Below, in pieces: positions 55,006-63,660 of a stretch of 64,000 bases of DNA (position 1 is its first letter; each line of letters starts with the position of its first letter). The notes under the pieces are model-generated. The model was not told the origin of the DNA, did not search any database, and was given only the letters and a program-made list of their open reading frames with translations. The DNA comes from Klebsiella variicola (GTDB lineage: Bacteria; Pseudomonadota; Gammaproteobacteria; Enterobacterales; Enterobacteriaceae). The position numbers and the translations under genes were made by a program. The stretch is taken from NCBI RefSeq assembly GCF_000828055.2, contig NZ_CP010523.2, forward strand, positions 2,232,001-2,296,000, read 5' to 3'.

Positions 55006-57156
55006 TCAGACGTCGGCGGCGGCTTTCAGTCGCGCCTTCATATCGCTGTAGGCCGTCCAGGCGTAGCGCTCCGCCCATTGCTGGTCGGCTATCGCTTCCA
55101 CTTTCACCGCACAGTATTTGGTTTCCGGTGTTTTGGAGATCGGATCGAGGTTATCCTGGGTCAGCTCATTGCAGGCGCCCACCCACCACTGATAGGTCAT
55201 ATAGACCGCCCCCGGATTGATGCGATCGCTGAGGTCGGCGCGGGTGATCACCTTCCCGCGTCGGGAGCTGACCCACACCAGCTGTTTGTCAGCGATCCCC
55301 AGTCGTTGCGCATCCAACGGATTCATCTGCACCCGTCCCGGCTCGTCGGCCAGCGACTGCAGCGCGGCACAGTTGCCGGTCATTGAGCGGCAGGAGTAAT
55401 GCCCGACTTCCCGCACGGTGCAGAGCACCAGCGGCCACTCGTCATCCGGGCGCTCCGCCGGCGCGCGCCAGGCGGTGGCGAACAACTGTCCTTTGCCCGA
55501 TGGGGTATCGAAGCGGTTGTCTTTATACAGCCACGGCGTGCCGGGGTGGTCGAGGGTCGGGCATGGCCATTGGACATGGCCCATATCGCCCATTTTCTCC
55601 CAGGTCACGCCGTAGAACAGCGGGCAGAGTTCGCGCATCTCGTCCCAGATCTGCTGGTTGTTCTCATAGTGCATCGGATAACCCATTTCGCTGGCCAGCA
55701 GGCTAATGATCTCCCAGTCGCGCTTCACATTCCCCGCCGGAGGGATCGCCTGTTCAAACCGCTGGAACCCACGGTCGGCGCAGGTGAATACGCCGCCGTG
55801 CTCGCCCCAGGAGGTGGCCGGCAGCAGGACATCGGCAATTTCCGCCGTTTTGGTCATGAAGATGTCCTGCACCACCACAAAGTCCAGCGCCTCGATGCCT
55901 TTGCGCACCAGGCCGAGGTCGGCTTCGGTCTGCAGCGGATCTTCACCCATGATGTAGTAGGCTTTGATCTCGCCGGTCAGCGCTTTATGCGGCACCTCGG
56001 TGATGCGGGTGCCGACCTGGTCATCCATCAGCGCCGGGTCGACACCCCAGGCGGCGGCGAATTTGGCCCGCACGGCGGGGTCGGTGACCTCCTGATAACC
56101 CGGGAACAGATTCGGCAGCACGCCCATATCGCAGGCGCCCTGCACGTTGTTTTGCCCGCGGACCGGCCCCACGCCGACGTTCGCCCGCCCCAGGTTGCCG
56201 GTGAGCAGCGCCAGGCTTGCCAGACCGCGCACCACGTCCACCGCCTGGCCAAACTGGGTGACGCCCATGCCCCACATAATGGTGGCGGAAGGGGCGGCGG
56301 CGAAGATGCGCATCGCCTCACGGATCGCCTGCGCGCTGACCCCGACAATCGCTTCCACCGCTTCCGGGGCATAATCCTTCACCGCTTCGCGGTAAGCATC
56401 CAGCCCTTCGGTATAGCGTTCGACATAGGCTTTGTTGTACAGCTCCTCCTCCAGCAGTACATAGCCGAAGGCATTCACCAGCGCCATGTTGCTGCCGTTG
56501 TTGAGCTGCAGATGACGGTCGGCAATGCGCGCGGTTTCAATGCGCCGCGGATCGCAGACGATGATTTTGGCGCCGTTTTCCCGGGCTTTGATCACCCGGC
56601 GGGCGACGATTGGATGGGAGTCGGCGCAGTTGTAGCCAAAGACCAGCAGGCATTTCGAGTTTTCGATGTCGCTGATCGAGTTGCTCATCGCCCCGTTGCC
56701 CAGCGCCTGCTGCAGCCCGGCGACAGAGGGGCCGTGGCAGACGCGGGCGCAGCAGTCGACGTTATTGGTGTTGAGCACCGCGCGGGCGAACTTTTGCATC
56801 ACATAGTTGGTTTCGTTGCCGGTGCCGCGCGAGGAGCCGGTGGTCATGATGGCGCGCGGGCCATGCTTCTCTTTGATCTCCCTGAGCTTGCTGGCGGTAT
56901 AGCGAATCGCCTCCTGCCAGCTGACCGGCGTGAAGGCGCCGCCTTTCTGGTAGCGGATCATCGGTTGTTTGAGACGGGGCGTCAGGAGCTGCGTGTCGTT
57001 AAGAAAATCCCAGCCGTAGTAGCCTTTCAGGCACAGCTGGTTCTGGTTGGTGACGCCGTCGGCGGCTTCCGCGCGAATGATTTTATTGTTGTCGACAACC
57101 AGTTTAAGTTTGCAACCCGCCCCGCAGTAGGGGCACACGCTCGTGATTTTTTTCAT
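55006..57156 (-). CDS. fdhF: Formate dehydrogenase H-type subunit, cysteine variant
   Basis: This 716-residue molybdopterin enzyme is close to E. coli FdhF (715), which oxidises formate in the formate hydrogenlyase complex. The N-terminal 4Fe-4S site is VCPYCGAGCKL with LCLKGYYG. E. coli has selenocysteine at position 140 (ARVUHGPS); here the codon at 56737-56739 is TGC, giving ARVCHGPS. His141 is kept. The start at 57156 (MKKITSVCPYCG) matches E. coli; an upstream in-frame start adds 20 atypical residues. A sigma-54-like promoter precedes it. It may be a selenium-independent paralogue. Confidence 0.88.
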   Translation of the reverse strand: MKKITSVCPYCGAGCKLKLVVDNNKIIRAEAADGVTNQNQLCLKGYYGWDFLNDTQLLTPRLKQPMIRYQKGGAFTPVSWQEAIRYTASKLREIKEKHGPRAIMTTGSSRGTGNETNYVMQKFARAVLNTNNVDCCARVCHGPSVAGLQQALGNGAMSNSISDIENSKCLLVFGYNCADSHPIVARRVIKARENGAKIIVCDPRRIETARIADRHLQLNNGSNMALVNAFGYVLLEEELYNKAYVERYTEGLDAYREAVKDYAPEAVEAIVGVSAQAIREAMRIFAAAPSATIMWGMGVTQFGQAVDVVRGLASLALLTGNLGRANVGVGPVRGQNNVQGACDMGVLPNLFPGYQEVTDPAVRAKFAAAWGVDPALMDDQVGTRITEVPHKALTGEIKAYYIMGEDPLQTEADLGLVRKGIEALDFVVVQDIFMTKTAEIADVLLPATSWGEHGGVFTCADRGFQRFEQAIPPAGNVKRDWEIISLLASEMGYPMHYENNQQIWDEMRELCPLFYGVTWEKMGDMGHVQWPCPTLDHPGTPWLYKDNRFDTPSGKGQLFATAWRAPAERPDDEWPLVLCTVREVGHYSCRSMTGNCAALQSLADEPGRVQMNPLDAQRLGIADKQLVWVSSRRGKVITRADLSDRINPGAVYMTYQWWVGACNELTQDNLDPISKTPETKYCAVKVEAIADQQWAERYAWTAYSDMKARLKAAADV

Positions 57157-57265
57157 CAGTAACAGACCTGTTAACAGTGAACAGAGGATCGCTGTCGCGC
57201 CGGGCCCGACGGGCAACGATCGCGGTAACGCCTGGTCGTGATGCAGACGCAGGCCTGCTGCGCTA

Positions 57266-57281
57266 TGCAGGTCTTGTGCCA
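57266..57281 (-). promoter_or_regulatory. Sigma-54-like promoter of the fdhF-type gene
   Basis: Minus strand TGGCACAAGACCTGCA fits the sigma-54 consensus TGGCAC-N5-TTGCA with one mismatch (CTGC for TTGC) and correct -24/-12 spacing. The start codon is about 110 bp downstream. E. coli fdhF is also sigma-54/FhlA driven. Confidence 0.7.
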
Positions 57282-57360
57282 GAATTTAATTTGTTGATTT
57301 ACATGTGAAAATTAAAATGGTGCGATGACGGGAACGTGACCTCGTCACTAATGACGATGA

Positions 57361-57389
57361 CGCAGAGCGCCGACGTCAGACGCTCTGCG
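57361..57389 (-). terminator. Hairpin after the HcxB-like gene
   Basis: CGCAGAGCG and CGCTCTGCG form a 9-bp stem with an 11-base loop, 13 bp beyond the stop of the minus-strand dehydrogenase gene. A T-run is lacking. Confidence 0.5.
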
Positions 57390-57402
57390 GGGGTAAACGT
57401 GG

Positions 57403-58482
57403 CTAGGCGAGAGGGCGGCAGCGGTCGAAGTGCGATTCGCTCAGGCCGACGTCGCGCGCGGCGGCGCAGATAGCCTGCCAGCTGCCGGCATCCAGCGGGA
57501 TCCCCTGCGCCAGCCGCGCTTCGCGGTTGGCGGCCTCCCATTCGCCGGGCGCCAGCACCGGGGCATCGGCATCGTGCGGCGACTGCTTGCACCATGCGAT
57601 AAAGGCCTCCGTCTGCGCCTGGCTGTCCGGGGCATCGAACGCGTCCGGGCGCAGGATCACCGTGGTCATGCAGTTAAAGATGGCGTCGACGCTGGTCTGC
57701 AGGCTCTCCTGATGGGTGGTTTGCCCCCCGGAGAGCGCGCCGCCGAGCACTTCGCACAGCGTCGCCAGGGCATAGCCTTTGTGCTGGGCGAAGGTGAGCA
57801 GGGCGCCCAGCGGCGAGGTCTGCATCACCGCCGGGTCGGTGGTGGGTCGGCCCGCGGCGTCGATCAGGCAGCCGGGGGCCACGGCTTCGCCTTTATGCCA
57901 GGCGACGCGGGTTTTACCAAAGGCGATGGCGCTGGTGGCGTAGTCCAGCAGCAGCGGCGGATGGCCCGCGCGGGGAAACACCACGCACAGCGGGTTAGTG
58001 CCGAAGCGGCTGTCCTTCCCGCGGAACGGGGCGACCATCGGGTCGCCAATCACGCTGACGAAGTGGATGGAGATCAGCCCGGCGGCGGCGCACTGCTCGG
58101 CCCAGTAGCCGATGCGCCCGACGTGATGCGCATTGCGCAGGGCGATTGCCGCCATACCATGCTGCTTCGCCTTTTCAATGCCTAACTGCATCGCTTCGTG
58201 GGCGACCACCTGGCCGAAGCCGGCGTTGCCGTCGAGGGTGACCACGGCGCCGGCGTCTTTGGTCACCGTGGCGTGGCGGTTGAGCTGCAGAAAACCACCG
58301 GCGTGGGATTTCACGTAGCTTGGGATCATCCCGACGCCGTGGGAGTCATGCCCGGCAAGATTGGCGGCGATCAGATGGTCTGCGACGAGGGTGGCTTCCC
58401 CTGAGGTACTGCCGAGATGGGTAAACAGTGAGACGACAAACTGATGCAGATCCGTCGCCAGAAAGCGGTGTCCTGTAGGCAC
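57403..58482 (-). CDS. hcxB: Hydroxycarboxylate dehydrogenase B-like (YbiC/HcxB, Ldh2 family)
   Basis: This 359-residue NAD(P)-dependent oxidoreductase of the malate/L-lactate dehydrogenase type 2 family has no Rossmann fold. It is close to E. coli YbiC (361), reported to act on 2-hydroxyacids such as hydroxyphenylpyruvate. Conserved segments are HLIAANLAGHDSHGVGMIPSYV, NAHHVGRIGYWAEQCAAAG and LDYATSAIAFGKTRVA. Start at 58482 as in YbiC. Its gene neighbours do not suggest a pathway. Confidence 0.86.
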   Translation of the reverse strand: MPTGHRFLATDLHQFVVSLFTHLGSTSGEATLVADHLIAANLAGHDSHGVGMIPSYVKSHAGGFLQLNRHATVTKDAGAVVTLDGNAGFGQVVAHEAMQLGIEKAKQHGMAAIALRNAHHVGRIGYWAEQCAAAGLISIHFVSVIGDPMVAPFRGKDSRFGTNPLCVVFPRAGHPPLLLDYATSAIAFGKTRVAWHKGEAVAPGCLIDAAGRPTTDPAVMQTSPLGALLTFAQHKGYALATLCEVLGGALSGGQTTHQESLQTSVDAIFNCMTTVILRPDAFDAPDSQAQTEAFIAWCKQSPHDADAPVLAPGEWEAANREARLAQGIPLDAGSWQAICAAARDVGLSESHFDRCRPLA

Positions 58483-58785
58483 TGATTCTCTCCTGTAGTC
58501 TGTTGTTATTTTGTTATGTTTGCCGTTTTATGCTGCGCCGCCAGGCGCAGAAGGTCAAGGGCGGCATCTCCCGGCGGAATGTCACTGCGTCTGTGTCTGC
58601 GTCAGGCGACAGGCGATAAAAAACGGGGCCGGGATCGCGTTTTAATTAACGCCATAAACACCACATTTTTAAATTCTGCCAGTGTCACAAAAGCCAGAAA
58701 AAAGCCATCCCCGGCGTTGCAAGGGGAGCTGATACCACTATATGTTAAATTTGTGTTTATTAATTGATGATTAAAGGTTGGTATC
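58483..58785. promoter_or_regulatory. Gap before the AfuA-like gene with inverted repeat
   Basis: This 303-bp gap lies between the divergent dehydrogenase and ABC-transporter genes. TGATACCA (58730-58737) and TGGTATCA (58779-58786) form an 8-bp inverted repeat 41 bp apart, the second touching the start codon. It could be an operator pair. No gene is seen. Confidence 0.4.
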
Positions 58786-59874
58786 ATGTATAGGAAAATA
58801 AGTGGTTTAGTGGTTTCACTGACGGCCGTTTTCGCCTGTGCCGCTTGGGCGGAGGTGCCTGCGGGCTATCCCGCGGATTATCAAAAAACGGTGGATGCCG
58901 CCGTAAAAGAGGGCAAGGTGGTTATTTATTCCACCACCGATACCAAAGCGGCCGGGCCGTTAATTAAAGGATTTGAAGCGCAATATCCGGGCGTTAAAGT
59001 CGAATATAACGACATGAACAGCACCGAGCTGTATAACCGCTATATCAGCGAGCAGGCCGCCGGGGGCGGCAGCGGGGACGTGGTGTGGAGCTCGTCGATG
59101 GATACCGCGCTGAAATTAGCTACCGAATACGCGGAACAATATGCCTCGCCGGAGGTGAAGCAATTACCCGACTGGGCGGTGTGGCAGCAGAAAGCCTATG
59201 GCACCACCTACGAGCCGGTGGTGTTTATCTATAACAAACGGCTGATCCCGCAGAATGAGGTTCCGGATTCGCATACCGCGCTGGCAAAACTGATCGCCAG
59301 CCAGGCCGATAAATTTAAAGGCAAAGTCACCACCTACGATATCGAAAAATCGGGCCTCGGCTTTATGCTGGCGGTGCAGGACAGCCAGGCCGACGCGAAC
59401 TATTTTGCCGACCTGGCGAATATCGCTAAAGGCGGTCTGACAGTGCAGTCTTCCACCGGCACGATGATGGAGCGCGTCTCCTCTGGCGAAAACCTGATCG
59501 GCTATAACATCCTTGGCTCCTATGCCGAAGCACGGGCGAAAAACGATCCCTCTTTAGGCATCGCCTATCCGAAAGATTACGTGCTGGTGCTCTCCCGCGT
59601 TTCGTTTATTAGCCAGGAGAGCGAACATCCCAATGCGGCGAAATTGTGGCTCGACTATGTCTTGTCGGAAAAAGGCCAGCAGATCCTCGCCAGCCAGGCG
59701 GATATTCCCTCTATTCGTCGCGATATTGAAGGTAAAAATGATATCGATGGTATGACCGCGCTGTTGGGCAAAGCGTTAAAACCGATCCCGGTCAACGAAA
59801 CGCTGCTCGATTATTTACAGCCGCAAAAACGTCTGCAGTTTATTAAACAATGGCGCAGCGCCGCCGCGAAATAA
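58786..59874 (+). CDS. ABC transporter binding protein (AfuA/FbpA-like)
   Basis: This 362-residue type 2 periplasmic binding protein has a Sec signal peptide (about 1-22, ending AAWA). The first lobe contains VVIYSTTDTKAAGPLIKGFEAQYPGVKVEYND, and SGDVVWSSSMDTAL precedes the ligand region. Members of this family bind ferric iron (FbpA) or, for AfuA, hexose phosphates. The tyrosine pair needed for direct Fe(III) binding is not obvious here, so the ligand is left open. Confidence 0.83.
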   Translation: MYRKISGLVVSLTAVFACAAWAEVPAGYPADYQKTVDAAVKEGKVVIYSTTDTKAAGPLIKGFEAQYPGVKVEYNDMNSTELYNRYISEQAAGGGSGDVVWSSSMDTALKLATEYAEQYASPEVKQLPDWAVWQQKAYGTTYEPVVFIYNKRLIPQNEVPDSHTALAKLIASQADKFKGKVTTYDIEKSGLGFMLAVQDSQADANYFADLANIAKGGLTVQSSTGTMMERVSSGENLIGYNILGSYAEARAKNDPSLGIAYPKDYVLVLSRVSFISQESEHPNAAKLWLDYVLSEKGQQILASQADIPSIRRDIEGKNDIDGMTALLGKALKPIPVNETLLDYLQPQKRLQFIKQWRSAAAK

Positions 59875-59948
59875 TCCTCCTTCGGGGCATCGCCGATGCC
59901 CCTTATTCACACCCGGCGGGTTTTTTCTCCTGACCAAAGGGATGAACC

Positions 59949-61718
59949 ATGAATGTATTACGCAGAAAGTGGCAGGGGCTGCCGCGCGGCGTGGTGGTGT
60001 GCATCACGGCGCTGGTGATTTACGTCCCGCTGTTATTTATTGTGGTGCAGAGTTTTCTCTCCGCGCCGTTCTTTTCCCGCTCCAAATCCTGGAGCCTGGA
60101 AGCCTTCGCCTTTATTTTTACCGACCCGGATTTTTATCTGGCATTAAGGTCAGGTTTTATTCTGGCCTTTGGCCTGGTGATTATTGCCATTCCGCTGGGC
60201 GGTATTTTGGCGTTTCTGATGGTGCGCACCGATTTACCCGGCCGGCGGATCATTGAGCCGCTGATCCTGGTGCCGATCTTCGTCTCGCCGATGGTGCTGG
60301 GCTTTGGCTACGTGGTGGCCGCCGGGCCGGTAGGCTTCTTTTCCCAGTGGGCGCAGCAGCTGATCGGCTTTGTGCCGTGGAATATCTACTCGATGTTCAG
60401 CATTGTGGTCATCGCCGGCTTAACCCACGTGCCGCACGCCTATCTCTATATCTCTTCGGCGCTGCGCAGCGTCGGTTCCGACGTGGAAGAGGCGGCGCGC
60501 ACCGTCGGCGCTACCCCGCTGCAGGTGATGACCTCGGTGAGTCTGCCGATGGTGCGGCCATCCATTCTTTACGCCTGCGTGCTGCTCTTTTTCCTCGGTC
60601 TGGAAGTCTTCGGTCTGATGCTGGTGCTGGGCGACCCCGAGGGCAACATGGTGCTGGCGACCTATCTCTACAAGCTGACCAATAAGCTCGGCACCCCCTC
60701 CTACCATCTGATGGCGGCGGTGGCGGTGGTGCTGATCTGCATCACCATCCCGCTGGTGATGCTCCAGCGGCGGCTGATGCGCACCGCCAACCGCTTTGTC
60801 ACCATGAAGGGCAAGGCGTCGCAGGCGCGGGCGCTGCCGCTGGGCAAATGGCGCTGGGTGGCCGGGGCGGTGGTGGTGGCCTGGCTGACGGTGACCATCG
60901 GCGTGCCGCTGCTCGGCGTGGCGCTGCGCGCCTTTATCTCCAACTGGGGCGTCGGCGTGTCGCTGTGGGATGAGCTGTCGCTGACGACGTTCCACAATAT
61001 CTGGCAGCAGCCCAACCTGCTGCGGGCGATCGTCAACTCGATGGCTATCGGCATCGTCGGCGGCGCGCTGGCGGTGATCTGCTATCTGTTTGTCGGTATC
61101 GCCATGCACCGCAAAGCGGACAACGTCACCCGCTTTCTCGACTACAGCGTGCTGGTCCCGCGCGCGGTCCCGGGGCTGCTGGCCGGTCTGGCCTTTCTGT
61201 GGGTGTTCCTGTTTGTGCCGATGTGGCTCGATCAGTCGCTGAAGCACGGCTGGCTCTCGGCGCTGCCGGTGGCCGACTGGCTGCGGGAGCACCTTATCGT
61301 ACATTTGCGCGCGCTGCGCAACACCATCTTCAGCGTCTGGCTGGCCTACACCGTGGTATGGATGGCTTACGGCCTGCGGCTCATCTCTTCGACGCTGCTG
61401 CAGGTGGGCCCGGAGCTGGAGGAGGCGGCGCGCAGCACCGGCGCTTCCCGGGGGCAGATCACCCGCCACGTGACCGTCCCGCTGTCGCGCTATGGGCTGA
61501 TTGGCTCCTGGCTGCTGATGTTCCTTATCTTTGAGCGTGAGTATTCCACCGGCGTCTATCTGCTGTCGCCGGGTACCGAAACCATCGGCTCGATGCTGGT
61601 GTCGCTGTGGGCGGCGGGGGCCATCGATATCGTCGCGGCGCTCTCCTTTATCAATATTCTGCTGGTGGTGATTGGCCTTGGTATCGCCCTGCGCTTTGGA
61701 GTGAAATTACATGATTGA
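59949..61718 (+). CDS. ABC permease with two fused transmembrane domains (FbpB/AfuB type)
   Basis: This 589-residue inner-membrane protein has about 12 helices in two homologous halves, each with an EAA loop (VEEAARTVGATPLQVMTSVSLPMVRP; LEEAARSTGASRGQITRHVTVPLSRY). One polypeptide thus supplies both permease domains, the normal design in the FbpB/AfuB family. Start at 59949 with a ribosome site in CAAAGGG. It overlaps the ATPase gene by 8 bp. Confidence 0.88.
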   Translation: MNVLRRKWQGLPRGVVVCITALVIYVPLLFIVVQSFLSAPFFSRSKSWSLEAFAFIFTDPDFYLALRSGFILAFGLVIIAIPLGGILAFLMVRTDLPGRRIIEPLILVPIFVSPMVLGFGYVVAAGPVGFFSQWAQQLIGFVPWNIYSMFSIVVIAGLTHVPHAYLYISSALRSVGSDVEEAARTVGATPLQVMTSVSLPMVRPSILYACVLLFFLGLEVFGLMLVLGDPEGNMVLATYLYKLTNKLGTPSYHLMAAVAVVLICITIPLVMLQRRLMRTANRFVTMKGKASQARALPLGKWRWVAGAVVVAWLTVTIGVPLLGVALRAFISNWGVGVSLWDELSLTTFHNIWQQPNLLRAIVNSMAIGIVGGALAVICYLFVGIAMHRKADNVTRFLDYSVLVPRAVPGLLAGLAFLWVFLFVPMWLDQSLKHGWLSALPVADWLREHLIVHLRALRNTIFSVWLAYTVVWMAYGLRLISSTLLQVGPELEEAARSTGASRGQITRHVTVPLSRYGLIGSWLLMFLIFEREYSTGVYLLSPGTETIGSMLVSLWAAGAIDIVAALSFINILLVVIGLGIALRFGVKLHD

Positions 61719-62781
61719 GTTATCGGTAGAAAATCTGCATCTCACCTATGGCGACAACCCGGTGCTGAAGGGGGTTTCCATGACGCTTGGCCGGGGAGAG
61801 GTGGTGTCGCTGCTGGGGCCTTCGGGAAGCGGCAAAACCACGCTACTGCGGGCGGTGGCCGGGCTGGAAAAACCGACGAGCGGACGGATCGCCATCGGCA
61901 ACCGCACGGTGTACGACGGCACGCCGCGCAGCGAGATCCCGGCCGAAGAGCGTAACCTGGGCCTGGTCTTTCAGTCCTATGCCCTGTGGCCGCACAAAAC
62001 GGTGTTCGACAACGTGGCCTATCCGCTGAAGCTGCGTAAAGTGGCTGCGGGGGAGATAAAAGAGCGGGTGCAGCGCGTACTGGATCAGCTGGGGCTGGGG
62101 CACCTCGGCAACCGCCATCCGCACCAGCTCTCCGGTGGCCAGCAGCAGCGGGTGGCCATCGGCCGGGCGCTGGTCTACAACCCGCCGGTGATCCTGCTGG
62201 ATGAACCGCTCTCCAACCTTGACGCCAAACTGCGCGAAGAGGCGCGGGTGTTTCTGCGCGAGCTGATCATCAAGCTGGGCCTGTCGGCGCTGATGGTCAC
62301 CCACGATCAGAATGAAGCAATGGCCATCTCCGATCGTATTCTGCTGCTGAACAATGGCGTCATTGAGCAGCAGGGGACGCCGCAGGAGATGTACGGCAGC
62401 CCGGCGACGCTGTTCGCCGCCGAGTTTATGGGCAGCAATAACCGTCTGCACGGTAAGGTGACGGCGCTGGAAAACGGTCGTGCGAGGGTTGAAGGCGCCA
62501 GCTGGACGCTGTGGGGTCGAGCGGGCGAGGGGGTCAGCGTTGGCCAGCCGGCGACGGCGGTGATCCGCGTCGAGCGCCTGCGTCTCGACGGCGCGGCGCA
62601 GGATAATAGCCTCCAGCTCCCGCTGCTGACCAGCATGTACCTCGGCGACCGCTGGGAGTACCTGTTCCGTACCGAAGGCGACGACTTTCCGCTGCGCGCC
62701 TACGGAACGGCGCTGCGCGATGCCGAACACTGCCATCTGACGCTCCCGGCGGAGGATGTGTGGATTTTTCCGCAGCGGTAA
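61711..62781 (+). CDS. ABC transporter ATPase (FbpC/PotA type)
   Basis: This 356-residue ATPase has an N-terminal nucleotide-binding domain (Walker A GPSGSGKTT, signature [15 protein letters not shown], Walker B VILLDEPLSNLDAKL) and a C-terminal TOBE-like domain (about 240-356). It completes the binding-protein/permease/ATPase operon. The substrate is unresolved between iron and phosphorylated sugars or phosphonates. Confidence 0.88.
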   Translation: MIELSVENLHLTYGDNPVLKGVSMTLGRGEVVSLLGPSGSGKTTLLRAVAGLEKPTSGRIAIGNRTVYDGTPRSEIPAEERNLGLVFQSYALWPHKTVFDNVAYPLKLRKVAAGEIKERVQRVLDQLGLGHLGNRHPHQLSGGQQQRVAIGRALVYNPPVILLDEPLSNLDAKLREEARVFLRELIIKLGLSALMVTHDQNEAMAISDRILLLNNGVIEQQGTPQEMYGSPATLFAAEFMGSNNRLHGKVTALENGRARVEGASWTLWGRAGEGVSVGQPATAVIRVERLRLDGAAQDNSLQLPLLTSMYLGDRWEYLFRTEGDDFPLRAYGTALRDAEHCHLTLPAEDVWIFPQR

Positions 62782-62788
62782 CCGCCCG

Positions 62789-63160
62789 TTAAGACGCCAG
62801 ATGGCACACGGCTTCAATATTGTGTCCGTCTGGCGCAATCACAAAGGCGGCGTAGTAACTGGCGTGGTAGTTTGGCCGTAACCCCGGCGCGCCGTTGTCC
62901 TTTCCTCCGGCGGCCAGCGCCGCCTGCCAGAAGGCATCGACCTGCTCGCGGCTGTCGGCGCGAAAGGCAATGTGCAGCGGCGCCGGTTTTTCCGCACTTT
63001 GATAGAGGCATAGAGAGACATCGCCGCTGCCGGCCAGCTCTGCGCCGTAGGTCGGCTCGCCTTCGCCAACCAGCGTTACGCCAAGCGGGGCCAGGGCCTG
63101 TAAAAAGAACGCTTTGCTGGCGGCATAGTCGCTAGCGCCGAACTTCACATGATCGAACAT
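62789..63160 (-). CDS. VOC-family protein
   Basis: This 123-residue single VOC domain begins FDHVKFGASDYAASKAFFLQALAPLG and ends AFVIAPDGHNIEAVCH, with His and Glu positions typical of a metal-dependent lyase or dioxygenase fold. The Shine-Dalgarno AGGAG precedes the ATG. It converges on the ABC ATPase gene with a 7-bp gap. The function is unknown. Confidence 0.85.
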   Translation of the reverse strand: MFDHVKFGASDYAASKAFFLQALAPLGVTLVGEGEPTYGAELAGSGDVSLCLYQSAEKPAPLHIAFRADSREQVDAFWQAALAAGGKDNGAPGLRPNYHASYYAAFVIAPDGHNIEAVCHLAS

Positions 63161-63660
63161 ATCTACTCTTCTCCTGTGGATGGGGATCGCCAGCTGAACG
63201 CGTTAGCCGGGAAATAGATGCAAAATAGTTAACAACGGTTATTAACTTTTTTAACAGCTCAAAATGTTTAATTATTCCTAATACGAGTATTTACAGACGT
63301 TTAATCTGCCATGTACCATAAACAAAAAATAACATTTGTGATACAAGTCACTCTTTTATGGCGCATGGGTAAGCTCAGCGCGGTGTGAACACCGTCGGTT
63401 TACCGCCTCAAGGTTATGGCAGCACCCTTCTCACGATGACATTCCGGTGAATTTCTCTCCGATTTCCCGCGTTTCGTTGAGAATCGTCTACTATCCAAAC
63501 GATAACCCTATAAATGATATCGCCTCTGGCGATGTTTTATCCGACTTGCCGGGCCGGGCCAGACGCTAAGCGGTTTGAAAGCGCAATGGTATCGGTTCCA
63601 GCACGACATTCACTGGGTTTGTCTGCGACAAAAACAGTAATTTTCAATGACAGGAATGTG
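63161..63660. other. Upstream region of the gluconate dehydrogenase gene
   Basis: This 500-bp gap separates divergent genes. Its left half is A/T rich and contains a CRP-like site. Small dyads occur at about 63384-63397 (CGGTGTGAACACCG) and 63520-63534 (ATCGCC..GGCGAT). No gene is supported. Confidence 0.55.
63337..63352. promoter_or_regulatory. CRP-like site
   Basis: TGTGATACAAGTCACT matches the CRP consensus TGTGA-N6-TCACA in 9 of the 10 conserved bases. It lies about 309 bp upstream of the gluconate dehydrogenase gene and about 177 bp upstream of the VOC gene. Confidence 0.55.

Noticed and set aside
56737-56739. Possible selenocysteine codon in the fdhF-type gene
   Set aside because: The codon is TGC (Cys), not TGA, so no recoding is involved.
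55399-57162. 587-codon frame antisense to the fdhF-type gene
   Set aside because: It mirrors a clear molybdopterin enzyme gene; such long shadows are common in G+C-rich DNA and the translation has no recognisable domain.
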